Below, one piece after another: positions 12,260-25,900 of a DNA stretch of 64,000 bases. The number at the start of each line of letters is the position of its first letter. Within the stretch, counting starts at the first letter, position 1. The notes beneath the pieces were generated by a model. The model did no database searches. It was not told where the DNA came from and saw nothing but the letters and a program-made list of their open reading frames with translations. Location: the NCBI RefSeq assembly GCF_945859705.1, contig NC_079136.1, forward strand, positions 115,503,028 to 115,567,027, given 5' to 3'. A program made the translations under genes and the position numbers. Source of the stretch: Episyrphus balteatus (taxonomy: Eukaryota; Arthropoda; Insecta; Diptera; Syrphidae).

Positions 12260-12780
12260 AACTGCTTATCACAGATGCAATCACCTTAAAGATTTCGTTA
12301 AACCTTCTTTCAAGTTACAAGAAGTATTAGTGAGATTCGATAAAACTTTTTTAAGTGAAGAAGAAAAAACAGACTTCGGAATAGCTTCGAGCAGTTTATA
12401 TATGAATGATTAACCTTTTTTTTTAGCTTCTTTAAGATTTTATAGGGACCTTCCTAAACAAAAATTGATTTGTTACAGGTTCTTGAAAAACATAACCGAA
12501 GAAGCTTTACCGAAGTTTAAATGGAGCTTCTGTAGCTCTGTATACTCAAACTTTTATGTTTCTGGAAGAAAAGCATTTAAAAAACCTTTTTTTTAGCAAT
12601 TTCCTCAAGGAATTCGTTTAAGCTTCTTTAAAGTTGTTGACAAGAAGTTTAAGTCAGCTTCAATAAAACTTTTTTATGTGAGCTTATAGAAGAAAAATAA
12701 CTTCAGAATAGCTTCAAACAATTTATTTATGAAAATCATTAAAACTGTGAAGCTTTCTCTAAGTTTTTAAAGACTTTAAA
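12260..12780 (+). repeat. Two diverged direct copies of about 330 bp, AGCTTC-rich
   Basis: A block around 12300-12410 (AAACCTTCTTTCAAGTT ... ACAGACTTCGGAATAGCTTC ... TTTATATATGAA) recurs around 12620-12740 with the same word order. CTTCAGAATAGCTTCAAACA and TTTATTTATGAA are the matching words of the second copy. Confidence 0.6.
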
Positions 12781-12829
12781 GGGACTTTGTTTAAAAGAAG
12801 TCAACATTTATCATTAGTAACTATTTATA

Positions 12830-13738
12830 GATCATACTCAAATACCGGAACGTCTCTTCGTTTAATTAAAACAAAACCACATAATGTTTATATATATTTT
12901 TTGTTAATTTTTATTTAATTTATATTCTATTATTTATATAAGGCTAAATTTAGTGTTTACATTGTGTGTGTGTCGTTTTGTTAATGTATTTTTTCCTTAT
13001 TCCTTCGTTATTTTTGAAACATTTTTTTCTTTTCCTTAAAAAAAAAAAAAAAAATTAATATAAACGCAAATTAATTTATACTATTTTTTGTATATATATA
13101 TTTAATTTTTTTTATTATTTTATTTATTTTTAAATATTAAACTTAATAAAAATCAACAAGCTTTTTTTTCATTTATTTTTTTTTCTTTGTTTTTGTCAAA
13201 TCACTGATGGGTTTAAATAAATATACGACCCTTTTTATGATGTAGTTTTCCACTTTGCTTTAAAAATTTTTGTTTTTTTATTTTTCAGCTTAAAAATATT
13301 TAATTTTTTTATTTGTTTTAATTTATATATTTTACATTATTTCTGTTTTTTTTTTTTTTGTTGTTTCTTTTAAATTAATTTAAATTTTCTTTTGTTTTTT
13401 GTTTTCTTTCTTTGTTTTTTGAACCCTGCATGATTTCTTTTTGTGTTTTTTTTTATCTTTTTTTAAATTTTTAATACATAATTGAAATTTTTTTTATTTA
13501 TTTAAAACTTTATTTTCAAATAACTATACAATGTTTTTTTTTTTTTTTTTTAATTTATTTATATAAATTGATTTTTTATTTTTGTAGATATATATAATTG
13601 TTTTTTGTTTTAATTTAAATTTCTCGGATATGTTAAAGAATCTTCCATTTTTCTCTGTTTTTTTTTTATGCATTTTATTTGGCAGGCGAGGCAAATTAAG
13701 GGGGCGCGTTGGGGGCGTATAGAGAGAAATGTTTGCCT
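12830..13738 (-). other. Likely 3' UTR / downstream flank of the DIP-like gene
   Basis: This tract directly follows the stop codon on the minus strand. It is extremely T-rich on the plus strand (A-rich on the coding strand) with runs of 10-18 identical bases. Several AATAAA hexamers occur on the minus strand, the first about 65 bases after the stop (near 13674). The true polyadenylation site cannot be chosen from sequence alone. No other coding signal was seen. Confidence 0.45.
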
Positions 13739-13950
13739 TTAGAGCGATTTAATCAAATTAAGCGCAGCAATAACACCAAAAAGCAGTCCATAATAAAAAT
13801 TAAGCCTTCGAATTGATGATGCTATTCCAGTACCCAGTTCGTCATCGCCTTGGGCGGGCCATCCAAAGCCAGTGCCAGTGCCAGTCTTATCTGGGGAGGA
13901 TTTTTGCTCAGATAAACCAATGTCGTTTAGGTTGGATTGGTATCTAGTGT
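13739..13950 (-). CDS. DIP-like exon G: terminal exon with hydrophobic tail and stop
   Basis: An acceptor ending CCAAAG is inferred because it alone gives N-TRYQSNLNDIGLSEQKS, a motif known from DIP C-termini. A TG repeat follows (TGTGTG), then GWPAQGDDELGTG. The last 21 residues, LNFYYGLLFGVIAALNLIKSL, are hydrophobic and end at a TAA at 13739-13741. A hydrophobic tail with no cytoplasmic part suggests a GPI-anchor signal; a tail-inserted membrane protein is the alternative. The acceptor has a weak pyrimidine tract next to the AG, so its exact base is slightly less certain than the others. Confidence 0.86.
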
Positions 13951-16900
13951 CTTTGGATGGTGAAATGGATTTTGAAAAAAAAATTTTTTTTTTGAAAAAA
14001 AAAACAACAAAAAATAATGATGAGAGAGAGATAGAGAAGGGTGGGGGTCTACAGATACCTAACCTAAAAAAAAAAATTTAAAAAAACTTACTTTTATCCA
14101 TGCCAGTGCCTAGATAATTAGACCGAGATGGATCCTGATTTTGTCCATAATGATCCCATCGTGCCTCTGTTGTTTGAATACCAGAGGACACTGTTGTCGG
14201 TGGATACGACACTGCAAAATAGGAAAAAAGAAAGAGACAAAAAATATCCCAATTAAAATAAATGCAATCAATTTATGGTGCCCGCCAGTGTGGTTGCAAC
14301 AAAAATATAAAAAAAAAAAATACATATACACACTTTTGTGCGGGAAAGCCACATTGCGTGAATAATTAAAATTTGATTATTGGTCTGGAAATTATGTAAA
14401 ATGCTAATTAACAACCAAATAATTGTGTGTCTACTCTCCATATCCACCAGAGATATTACCACATTAAAAAAGGATGTTGCAGAGAGAGATGACTAACTAT
14501 TTCTCTCTCTTTCTTGAATGTTTTTTTTTTTAATTTTGTTGGAGGGCACAAAATCAATGTTTCACACACGTGGTGAATGCAGGCATATATTTTGTCCCTA
14601 GATGCTACCACGCATTCGCCATTGCCACCACACCGCCATCATTGATTGATGCCATTTGCATGTTCCATTGTCCCGTATCTAGGATATAGTGGAGACAATC
14701 ATGTGTGTTATCCTTTTGTGCAATGTATGTGGATGGATGTGGCTGGCATTCGTGTGGATCAACATTTTACGTTTCATTGACTTTGTTGTGTGTTGTGATA
14801 GTGGAAAGTGGATATAAGCGTATTGGTTGAATGCTCAATCTGAATGCAATGTGTGTAACAGGTAGACGACTGTCAAATGTCTGGTAGTGCCTATGAATCT
14901 AGTTCGACTCTAGATATTGTCAATGCAATGTCAATTGTATTATAAATTTTCATGTAAATTGAATAGTGTGAGTTAGGAAATGATAGAAAATATGTAAAGT
15001 TTTTTATATTTTTTTTTTTTGTTCAGAAGTGGGATATATTGGTGTTAAAAGGGTTTTAAAATTGATATAGTGTTGAGACAGATAGAGAGGTTAGGATTTA
15101 GAGATGATTGTATAGGGTTTTATTTTGATATCAGTTATTAAATTGCATTGCAATTTATTTGAAATGGAATTAGAAGGACAGAGTGTTATGAATTGTGTTT
15201 GATTAAAATTAATAGTATTTTGCAACCAGTTGGTTGTGAACATTTTGTGACATTTTATTTTTTCCTCTGAATATAACAGTTGCTTACACTATCACAGTCA
15301 AATTTCAAATTCAAGTAAATATCCACATTCGAATAATAAGGGTGCGAATTAAGAAAAAAAATATAAAAACAAAATTTGGAGACTGTAATTAGAATGGTTG
15401 GGACTTGAAGACAATAGCTGTTAAAGGTACTTCTCGTATAGACTTCAACTCAGAAAACTTGAAAATAAAAACTAAATAAATGTTTATTGATTCGTTTTCG
15501 AGATACCGATGATTTTTCAAAGTTTTTTTGTCGTTGTTTTTCCAAGAATTTTTAGCATTCGGGCTATATCTTGAATAATAAATAACCAATCTGAACACAA
15601 AAACTGGCACCTGGATATATAGCCGTATTTAGGGGGGGGGGGGGGGTTAGGTGTTTAACCCCCCCCGAAATTTTTTTTCAGAAAATCAAAAGATACCTAT
15701 ATTATAAACATATACAAGTCTAATATATGCAGCACTAAATAATTTGTTTTTGTATTTTAGTGATTTGATTACCTATACGAGAATCTCCCTTAAAATCACT
15801 ACCAATTTTGCATCGTTGCAGAAGCTGTCGATGAAGTTTGTATAAAGGAAAACAAAAATTGTTTGGTCCATTACAAAGAGTTTTTATCTCTTTGACCATT
15901 TCCTTAAGCACTATGTTAACACCTTAAAATGCTCTTTTAAGAACCCTTTAAATACCACAAGTATCTACTTATGCAGGGTTTTTGGTGCCGGGACTAAACT
16001 ATGCTTTTTCAAAGGGTTTCGGTGGCCGAACTCGAATCCAAAGACGGACTTATTCGATCACATCTCGTTTTTGAAATATTACCCTTAAATCTATTTAAAT
16101 CTTTCAGACAACTTTTCTACTGTCCGAGATATCTTCAGTTGCTTATTACCCACTTTTGTTCTATGTTAACCTTAAATCCAGTATGTAAGCGAAAATAAAT
16201 GTATCGATTTATTCAGAGACTGTAGTACCTACCAACGCTAGGAAATAACCTCGAAAACTGGTAAAAAGCGGGATTTTCGATTTTCTAACGGGAATATCTC
16301 AAAAACGCGATGTGATAGAGCTCAGCCTATAGAAAAGTATACCCTGGTTTCTGTAACAAAAACCTTGTTGACCAGTGTAATTAGCTCATGTGAAACAACT
16401 TGGATTATTTAAAATTTTGGTTTTTAAGTATTGCTAATTTCATTTAGAACTCAAAAGATAGAATGTACCTGTCAATTTTCTGCTACAAAATTTCAGTGCA
16501 ATGTTTTCAATGTTTTATATATTAAATTGTACGAAATAATTTTTTTTATAAAGCCTTAGAATGGTTAAAATTTGTTTCTTAAAAAAAATTTTCTTGCTCG
16601 CTAACGCTCGCAATTTATATCAACCAACTTATCACTCTTTGTACCTATAAAACTAGAGATGCCGCTGAATATTCGGCCATTTTTAAATTCGTTTACGGTA
16701 AGCAGGGCTTTTTTAAACTTTTAACTACGAATTCCTCTCCTAAGATATACTTAAAAAGGATATTGGCAAATTTTTAGCTTCTACACAGTTCAAATGACTA
16801 TTTGATTTAGCGGGATTTAGAATCGACTGCAGTTACATATAGTTGATACAAAGTATTGTGATTTCTAAAAAAAAAATTTGTTTGGTCTGAGCTAACCCCC

Positions 16901-19900
16901 CCCCGAAATGAAATCCTAGCTACGGCTATGCCTGGATAAATAAATAAATAAGCAAGAAACACTAGAATAATATTTCTGGATTACTTGAAATGTTTAAGTC
17001 CATTCCAATGAGTCAAAACATTTTTAGAAAAATTGATTTTTAAAGGAATTTTTTGACAAAAAAGATTTCTTACTCAAAGAAAAAAAAAATAAAAATTTCA
17101 CGACTGGGGTTGCACTTACTTGCTCTTATGCTAAAGGTAATTACAAAGCTTAAAGCTTTTTAAGTATAAGTAGGTAGTGTAAAAAAATAAAATCTATATT
17201 TTTATAATATTAATTAAAAACATTTCTAAAAGATCTTTTACGCCAAACCAGTTATGCCATCTGATTTCTTGTTTAAAAAAGAATTTTAAGAAAAAAATTT
17301 CGAAAATCGTTAATCGTTATGTACATATACAAACATTCTAACATTTTTCAAAAATAAAGTTGATATGCCGTTTTTAAGAAAAAATTATTCACCACATAAA
17401 ACGAAATTTTGAAAAAATTCATCAATCCGTTTTCAAAAAATTGATTTTCCAACAAAAAATTTGAAATATTTTTAAAAAACCCAAAAATGTATTTTATGAA
17501 TTTTTTTTTAATTTTATAAATTTTTGAAAAACATTTATTTATTACATAAATTAAAAAAAAACGGCAAATGGCAAATACCTACCGTTAAAAACGATACAAA
17601 AAATATGTTTTTGTCTGTAACACTACACACAACAATTTTAATCAAAATCGTTTGAAAAGTTAACTCTTTTATTTCCGTTATATGTAAGGTTCGGTTAGTT
17701 TTGGTCCTAAAATAAAATTTCACTTTGTCTTCTAGGGAAACACCGAAAACTGTCTACTACCAAGTTTGAAAAAAATCCCTCTACTAGTTTAGGCTGTAGC
17801 TCGAGGTACTTACATACATACGATTATTTTTCCGAATCCTAAACTTGCTTTATAGTACCTACATATCGTCGGCGTAAAGCAAAATTGTTCTAAATCCAGT
17901 TTTACTAATTTGAGGGTGCTCTTTCCGAATTTGAAAAGAGTTTTTGTCTAAAAAATTTCTTTTCAGCAGATAATATAATTTAATGGGACATAGAACAATA
18001 AACACAGTTAAGAAGCCTTCTGAAAATGAGACCCGAGTATTCTTGATTTTTCTAAGTCCCATCATATTTGGTTCTAAGTCCACTTTTTATTTATGGAAAA
18101 TGCGTACTTGTATGGGAATTGTTCTATGTCCAATTTTGGGTTTTTATTTTTAAAAAAATATTTAAAAATAGTATGCACCTACTAATGAGGTAAACTTGTA
18201 TGGTTTATTCAAGAGAAAAGAACAAACTTTATAAAAACTATAACTTGAATGGCGAACGAACAGAAAAATGTTGCTTTACACCAATTTGAAACTTAAAAAT
18301 CGTACCCTGTAAAATTTGCTTTTTGTGACTTTGAACAATTTTGCTTTACACCGACACGCGACACGATATATCGGAGGTAAAAAATCAAAATCTTTCGAAT
18401 CCTCAGTTTTTTTGTTTTGTATAGCCAAATACAAAATTCGACTCTTTTTGTTAGTTTTCGAGTTTTTGCCTAAAACTTGAAAAGCAAGCCGAATTTCAAA
18501 ATTTATATTTCGGACTTTTTGTAGAAAATTGAATTTCTTATCTATATGTATACTTTTTTTAAATTTATTTTAAATTTTATAAACTGATTTTTGTTTGGTC
18601 TTTTTGATTTATTTTTCTTCAACACATTTCCTAAAAAATGGTGATTTATCAGTAGTTGAATTGTATGTACTTTTTATTTAAAGTAGGTACTTCTTTAATA
18701 TAAAATCAAATCATAATAGCACTCAATGCAAGAAATAGTCTCAAATATAATAAAATATTAAACATATTAAAACATATAAATCTATTTTCATTTGAAACAT
18801 TTGTAAAATCGTAAATATTAGGGTTTTCTTTATTTAGCGGTTTTTCGAGTAAATTTCCTAAGTAAACAAACAATATTTCGAAATAATAAAAAAAAATCTC
18901 TTAATTTGTATTTTAACGCTAGAGGGTTTATGTGAACGAGTTTTTGTTTCTTATTTAAAAAAGGAATAGGTTTATTTGTTGACTTATGAGGTCATCTTTT
19001 AAGATATAGCTTTAAGAGAAAAAAGTTTGATGAGCTACTTGCCTGCATTAAACTCCGTTTTCAAAAAGGTATAACCTATCTTTCTATAGGACATGAGGTT
19101 CAGTTAGGACGTGAATGCTTTATTGAGTTTTATTTTATTTTGTATGCTTTTAAATATTCTTTTTATTTTTATAAAATATGCATGCCCTGAGGTCAAAATA
19201 CGTTAGAAAAAAAGGGTTATTGAGTGCCTATGTAAATACATTGTTCCTTATTAATTCTTCCACCACTCTAAAACTTTAAAAAAGATTTATGATTCATTTT
19301 CAATCATTTTGATTTTTATCTCAAAATTTCATTTTTTTTTTCTCACAATTTAACCAAAACGACTTATTTTCGTCACTTCGTACGACCTCTCATAAACCCA
19401 CAAAAAGTTCACAAACCCACCACGTCAAAAAGTCAAAAATGTCAATTCTCAATAAAGTCAATAAACTATTTATACCCCAAGCTTAAATTACCAAAGAATC
19501 TTTTTGTTTATTATATAAAAATAAGATCGAAAAACTTCCACCCAAGTTGCATTTCAATAAAAAATTTAATGTTTCTCTTTTCAAATTAAAATAAATTAAA
19601 ACTTTTCCCTTCTACTTCGTTCATGGTTGTCGTATTTTTCATCGTGTTTTTCATCGCGCCGCCCAAGTCAAAGAGTCAAAAAGTTAACTTTTATAACCTA
19701 CCCACCATAATATTTATACCTCATTCTTTCTCCGCCTTCTCATTTCAATAATTGTCTGTCGTCCTTTTCTGATGTCCAAGTAAACAAAAGACAATTCAAT
19801 TTAATGAGCTTATATCCATCATTTCATTATCTTCATTGAACTCCTAATTATAGTCAGTTGCTCTTTCATCCCCCAGGAAAACAAACCCCAAAACCCCCCA

Positions 19901-22900
19901 ACCATAAAACTGTAAAGTCACTCACAACCAACAAACGAAGCTACTAACCAACGCATTCCATTCCAGAAAACACCCTAAGGTGTCTGTTGTAATTTATGTC
20001 AAGGCAGCCGCCAAACGCCATAAAACTTATCTATGAGTTTGAGATGAGAGTGTTGTGTCCTTGAATGAAATAGACTCTCTCGTTGTACTATCACGCTGAT
20101 ACATCTTCTTGCTTTTGTTTTTTTTTTTATTTTTATTTCTTATTTTTTAACTTTCGTTTGCATAAGAAATTTAAAATACCCAAAGGCGGCAGGACGATAA
20201 TTTAAAATAGGATATCAGATTCTCTTGTCTCTCACACTTACACTCTCTCTCTTTTTTTCTCTTTTCTTCTTTCTGGTTTTTTTTTTTTATTTTTATACGT
20301 TTTTTATTTGATTTCTTTTTCGCGACAAGATCGAAGATTCTTTTTCACGTTTTATGTTTTTTTTTTTCTTATATATTTTGTTACTCATTCAACTTGTCGC
20401 CTTGAGCAATTTACAAAGGAAGACAAGTAGCAGCAGGAGTATAGGATAGACAGGTTGAGGGGGAATCCAATATAGGAAGTTGCACAGAGAGGATACAGAG
20501 GAAAAAAGTATTCGTCACATTAAAATTCGTTTGTCGCACAACACACCCTGACATCAACCCACACCGCACCACAGACCCATCGCACTTTTTGAACACCCCC
20601 ACTAACGCCAACGTTGTTCGTTCGGTTCTAAACTTAACAGGAGGAAGCTTTTTTTTTTTTGCTATTTTAAGTTGATGCCGAAAGAAATATCAGACAGCAT
20701 CTTTCAAAAAGCAGAGGATAATGCACAAACACACACACACTCACACAAATAAGGACACTTTTATCCAAAAGGATCTGGCTTTTTAACGCAAAGAAGTAGA
20801 AAGAAAGTAGACAACAACAAGAAAAAAAAAAAAAATTAAAAAAAAAGATAACATGAAAGGAAAGTTGCAAAATCGAATACAACCAATAAAAGACAAGTCG
20901 CGTACTAAACCGTTTGGCTTGAAGAAACATTACTCTGTTTGGTACTTTTTTTCTTTCTTTTATTTTTAAATAAAAACAAGGAAGAAATATATGCAGCACA
21001 AGAAACAAACGAAAAAAAAAACAAAAAACAAAAATAAGATTCAGATCTAAGAGTATTTTTTGATACGACATATGTGTGGCAGAAGGCAAAGCAAGCAGAC
21101 ATCAGGAACGAACCAAAATGTAATACCCTTCAAGCCCGGCAAGTAAGAGAATTTGTCACACACATTCTCTAACTTTTAATATTCATCACGTTAGTAAGTG
21201 TGAATGTATTATGTAATGACATCAATCTGCATGGAATTTGAATTACACATGAACATAATATTGTTTGTTTTGGGTTATATTATATAGTTCTGCTCTTCCT
21301 TCAGGATAAATGGCAAGGACATTTTTATAAGGAAACAGTAGTTGCTGTTCTGTGGTGACCAAATAAATTCTTTTAAATTCTTATACTTTTAAAGGAGTAT
21401 AATGCAAATTGAGGTTATCCTGAGACGTATATTCTTTTTCCAATATATCCTGTTGTCTTTTAATGTGTGAAGAAGTTATTGATTTTCCATATAATACATA
21501 TATAATACATAATATGTATAATTTATACGTTTATTATATGTAAATATCACTTCTAAAGCAGTCTAATTTTTCGATGTTAAAAATATCAAATTTGTGATTG
21601 TGACGTGCTCTTTTTTAACATCTTTTATGTTTCACCGCAGTGGCGTATTGAGGGGGGGGCTCAGGGGGCTCAAGCCCCCCCCAAGTCTTCAAGATCACGT
21701 TTTTATTTAGCTGATTTCATCATAATGTACATGATTAACTAAAACTTGTTCGTAAATCTTAGAGATTTAGAGGCAGCACAGATGCTCGAGCCCCCTCCAA
21801 ATTCTGAAATGGCTGTTTGGGTTTGTTTGAGTAAGAGCCTTAGCTGACGATGAGGATTGTGATAATTTTTTTTTTTCGGATTTCAGTCCAATTCTGAAAT
21901 GGCTGTTTGGGTTTGTTTGAGTAAGAGCCTTAGCTGACGATGAGGATTGTGATAATTTTTTTTTTTCGGATTTCAGTCCAATTCTGAAATGGCTGTTTGG
22001 GTTTGTTTGAGTAAGAGCCTTAGCTGACGATGAGGATTGTGATAATTTTTTTTTTTCGGATTTCAGTCCAATTCTGAAATGGCTGTTTGGGTTTGTTTGA
22101 GTAAGAGCCTTAGCTGACGATGAGGATTGTGATAATTTTTTTTTTCGGATTTCAGTCCAATTCCGAATTTTATAATTTTGATAATTTTTTTTAGTATTTT
22201 GACGTCCAATTACATCACCGTTAAATTTTTGCAAAACTTCTTATGCAATCTCAAAACGCCGTATTTGATCAAATATTTACTTTTTTTTAATAATATTTTT
22301 CTCAAAGATATTGGAAATAGAAATTTTTGATATCTCAAAATCTAAGTGGTCAACAGGTTTCTTTAAGAAAATTGCAGTATTGCGCTTCCGATTTGGATTA
22401 AAGAGCAACATATTACGAAAAAGCATATATATTTCGCATCAAAAAGAATTTCATTTAAAATTAGTTTTTGTGACTTTCACGTTCTGCATTTCACTTGCCG
22501 AAAGTGAAATAGGTGTTCCGCATTTTTTCACTCATTTAGATTTTCAATTCAGTTTAGAATTCAATTCACTATGTTTCTGTTCGTGAATTTGGGGGCCTTT
22601 TCCAATGAATTGCAGTAATTTCACTTAAGAAACAAAATAAAAATGGAAGATCCTTCAGTTTTGACAGTTAGAAGCAATTTCGAAGTTTTCGAAACCGATC
22701 GAAATGAAGAATATTGATATTTCATTTCACGTGAAATTGAAAAGTGATTTGAATTCCCTTTCGTTCGAATTGCGGAACATGGTCGTATATAACGAAAATA
22801 TTGATAAGTATAGCCCAAAAACTCTTGACGTGATATAAATTAATCTGTAAACAGTTTTGGATTCAGCACATGACAAAGTTCGAACGAAATAAAGAGTTTT

Positions 22901-25900
22901 TTTTTAAGGATGACTCAACTCCTTGCTGTTTGTGTAAAATGTTTGCGACACAAGAACTTTGAAAAAACACTAGGTACTCTGAATGTGAAAGGAGGAGACA
23001 GTAGTACGAATCTGTCGAGAGCACTATAATGCAACTAGGTATACCACTTTCAGTACCGCAGCACAGCGTTTAACTCTCGATCAAAGATTAATAAAAAGAA
23101 ATGAAAATTTTTTCGCTCATTTACCTTTTAAAAAAATTTTGAAAAATTTTCCAGCCCCCTCCAAAATTTTTTCTGGATACGCCACTGTTTCACCGCATAT
23201 GCAAAAGTTTCCTTATAATTAACTAGGACAAGCTCCATTCTCTCTGAGGCTTTTTATATGTAAAAAAATCGAACTTGAGATATTAACTTTATATGACATT
23301 AGGATGATAGAGAATGCCAAAAAAACGGGTCCGGCAATTCTGTCAGTTAAGTGATTTTCTTCAAACTTGGTAGTTAGCAGTTGAAATTTTTTTTTGTATG
23401 ACTAAAACTAACGGTAACTGTCATATAAGATATAACGGAAATAGAAAAGTTATTTTTTTTTTTCAAAAACGGCTCTAAGGGCACATAAGCCAGCTTTTGA
23501 AAAAAAAAAAAATGTTTTGTACCGTTATTAATGGTACCTGCCATATAACGTAATATTTTTTGTACCGTTATTAATGGTACCTGCCATATAACGTTTTTTT
23601 TTTTTTTGCTTTCTGAATACCTCATAGGTACAAGATTAACACGTTGATTTTAGTTAAATTAATTTTAATGAATTAAAAAATAAAAACACCATTGAATTTA
23701 AGTCAACTAAATGTATTTATTTGAATGCATTTCGACCGATGTATCGGTCATCATTTCAACGAAATTTTTCTTTGCAAAAGCCTTTAGGTAAAATCCTTGA
23801 AAATTAAAAAAAAAACATGTTGTTGGATTTTTAAAAAATATTAAAATTTTTTTTTTTTGAAAAATCAATTATATTTTAATAACGGGGTGGGGAAAAATTT
23901 ATTTTTATGTGTAAATTAATTCTTTCTTCAAAATCGCATGCCAACTTTTTTTTTTGAAAAATGTTAGAACATTTTTATATATAAAAATTTAAAACACAAA
24001 ACGGCTCAAACAATTTTCGTATTTTGTTTTTTTAAAAATTCTTTTTTTTTTTTACAGGAAATAAAATGGCAAACTTTTAAAACGTGTTTAGACAATTATT
24101 ATAACAGATTTTATTTATTTTGTTCACTTCTTATGAGATTCCTTAAAAATATCAAATTTTTCCTAATTTCATTCAATAAAAAGCTTAAACATTAGAGTAT
24201 CTTTTACCAAAAGAGCAAGAGTACGTGCGACCCCTGTCGTGCATTTTATTTTAGTAAAAAATCGGTATCACACTTCTCTTAACTATAAAATAAATCAATG
24301 TAAATATTCAATACCAAAATTAAAAAAAAAATCAATTACCCTTTTTCGAAAATTTGATTTAAAAAAATGTCCTACTTTTTTTTTAAATCCAAAATCTTAT
24401 TTTTTTTCTGGTTTTTTTTTTTTGTTTTGTTATTTATGTGTAAATTATATGATGATTTTTAGTATTTTTCTTTGTAATTGAACCAGTTGCAGGGAGAAAA
24501 AATTCACACGGAGAAAAAAGGGCGCCTTTAAAAATAAGATGATGCCCATTTTAAAGCCCATTCTCTTAAAACAATACGATTTCCGCTTAAAATAAGTGGA
24601 ATTCGCTTAAATTCTGTTGAATATCATTTTAATAGAAATTTTCATCTTGAAAAGATTTTCTTAACAAAATAAAATCATTCAAAACTAATTTGGAAATCGT
24701 CTCAATATTTATCAATTAGGTATACCAATTTTCAACTGCAGTTAATCAAACCTAAGAGTTGTGGAATCAATATCCAGTGGCTTCCACTTATTTTTTTTTT
24801 TTTGTTAAAATGTCTTCACGTAAAAATAAGAGGATTTCCATCTTAAATAAAGTAGATTTAATTTTAATTAGTACAAACAAGAAATTAAGAAGATTTGTCC
24901 GCTTAATTTAAGATGGAAGTCATCTTGGTGAAAAATCAAGCAGAAATCCGCTTAATTTAATGTGGAATCCGCTTGTTTTTAGGTGGCATTTTTTCTCCGT
25001 GCAGAAATTAAAAAAAAAAAAACGGTTCATTGGTAGGTGCCTATCAAATTGACAATTTCAAAAAAAACACAAACAAAAATCAAAACCAAAATCCGTTATT
25101 TACTACATGAACCCATTTATATAGTAGGTAGTTACCTAATTAATAGGTCATTATGGTTGTATCAGTATAAACTCCTTTAAAATTTGTCTTTTTGTTTAAA
25201 GATTTTTCCATTCATTAAATTGAAGACTTAATTGTCCCACAAAAAAAATTAGGAATACCTTTCTTTAACAAGTACAACAACAACAATTACTGATGCATTA
25301 ATGTCACGTGCTAAGCAATCTTCCTTGGAGTATAACAAGGATATTAGTTAAAGGGAGAGAGTGTACCTTTCTTAGTAGTAAAACTTTAGCAATTTCATTC
25401 CATAGTTTGAAATCTTTGTCTTTGGCTAAAAGATATAAAGGTTGATGGTCGCGATGAAGTTAAAAAGTTCCCTCCTGAGTCCCTGAGTGATGTTTTTTTT
25501 TTTTTTTTCTTATAGCTAATCTATTTTCTTTGGTCCACAGAATATATTCCAAAGTTTAATGAGTCGTATCTTGCGGTAATTACGTGACTCCATTGGTTTT
25601 AATATTTTTGACATAGAATTATAGTCCAATAAATGAAGCTAAAAAAAAGGGGGTTACCCTACAAAAGGTCCGGTAGTTCTAAATTTTTGATATGTTGTTA
25701 GGTATGGTTAGTAGATAAAAAAACCAAATTTCCACAACCACGCCCCCTCCGCCCCCTTCAGCATCACCGAAAAACCATAGAAATCTGGCACTTTTTTCAC
25801 TTTTATGCCCATAACTTTCTTCTGGTGCATTTTATTGAAAAAAAGTTGTTGGTAGACTTGTAGAAAACATAATTTCCTACGAAAATGACCTTGGTAGTAT

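Noticed and set aside
21767..22234. 155-residue minus-strand ORF with QSSSSAKALTQTNPNSHFRI repeats
   Set aside because: It is the 90-bp tandem repeat read in its open frame, within a non-coding hAT-type element.
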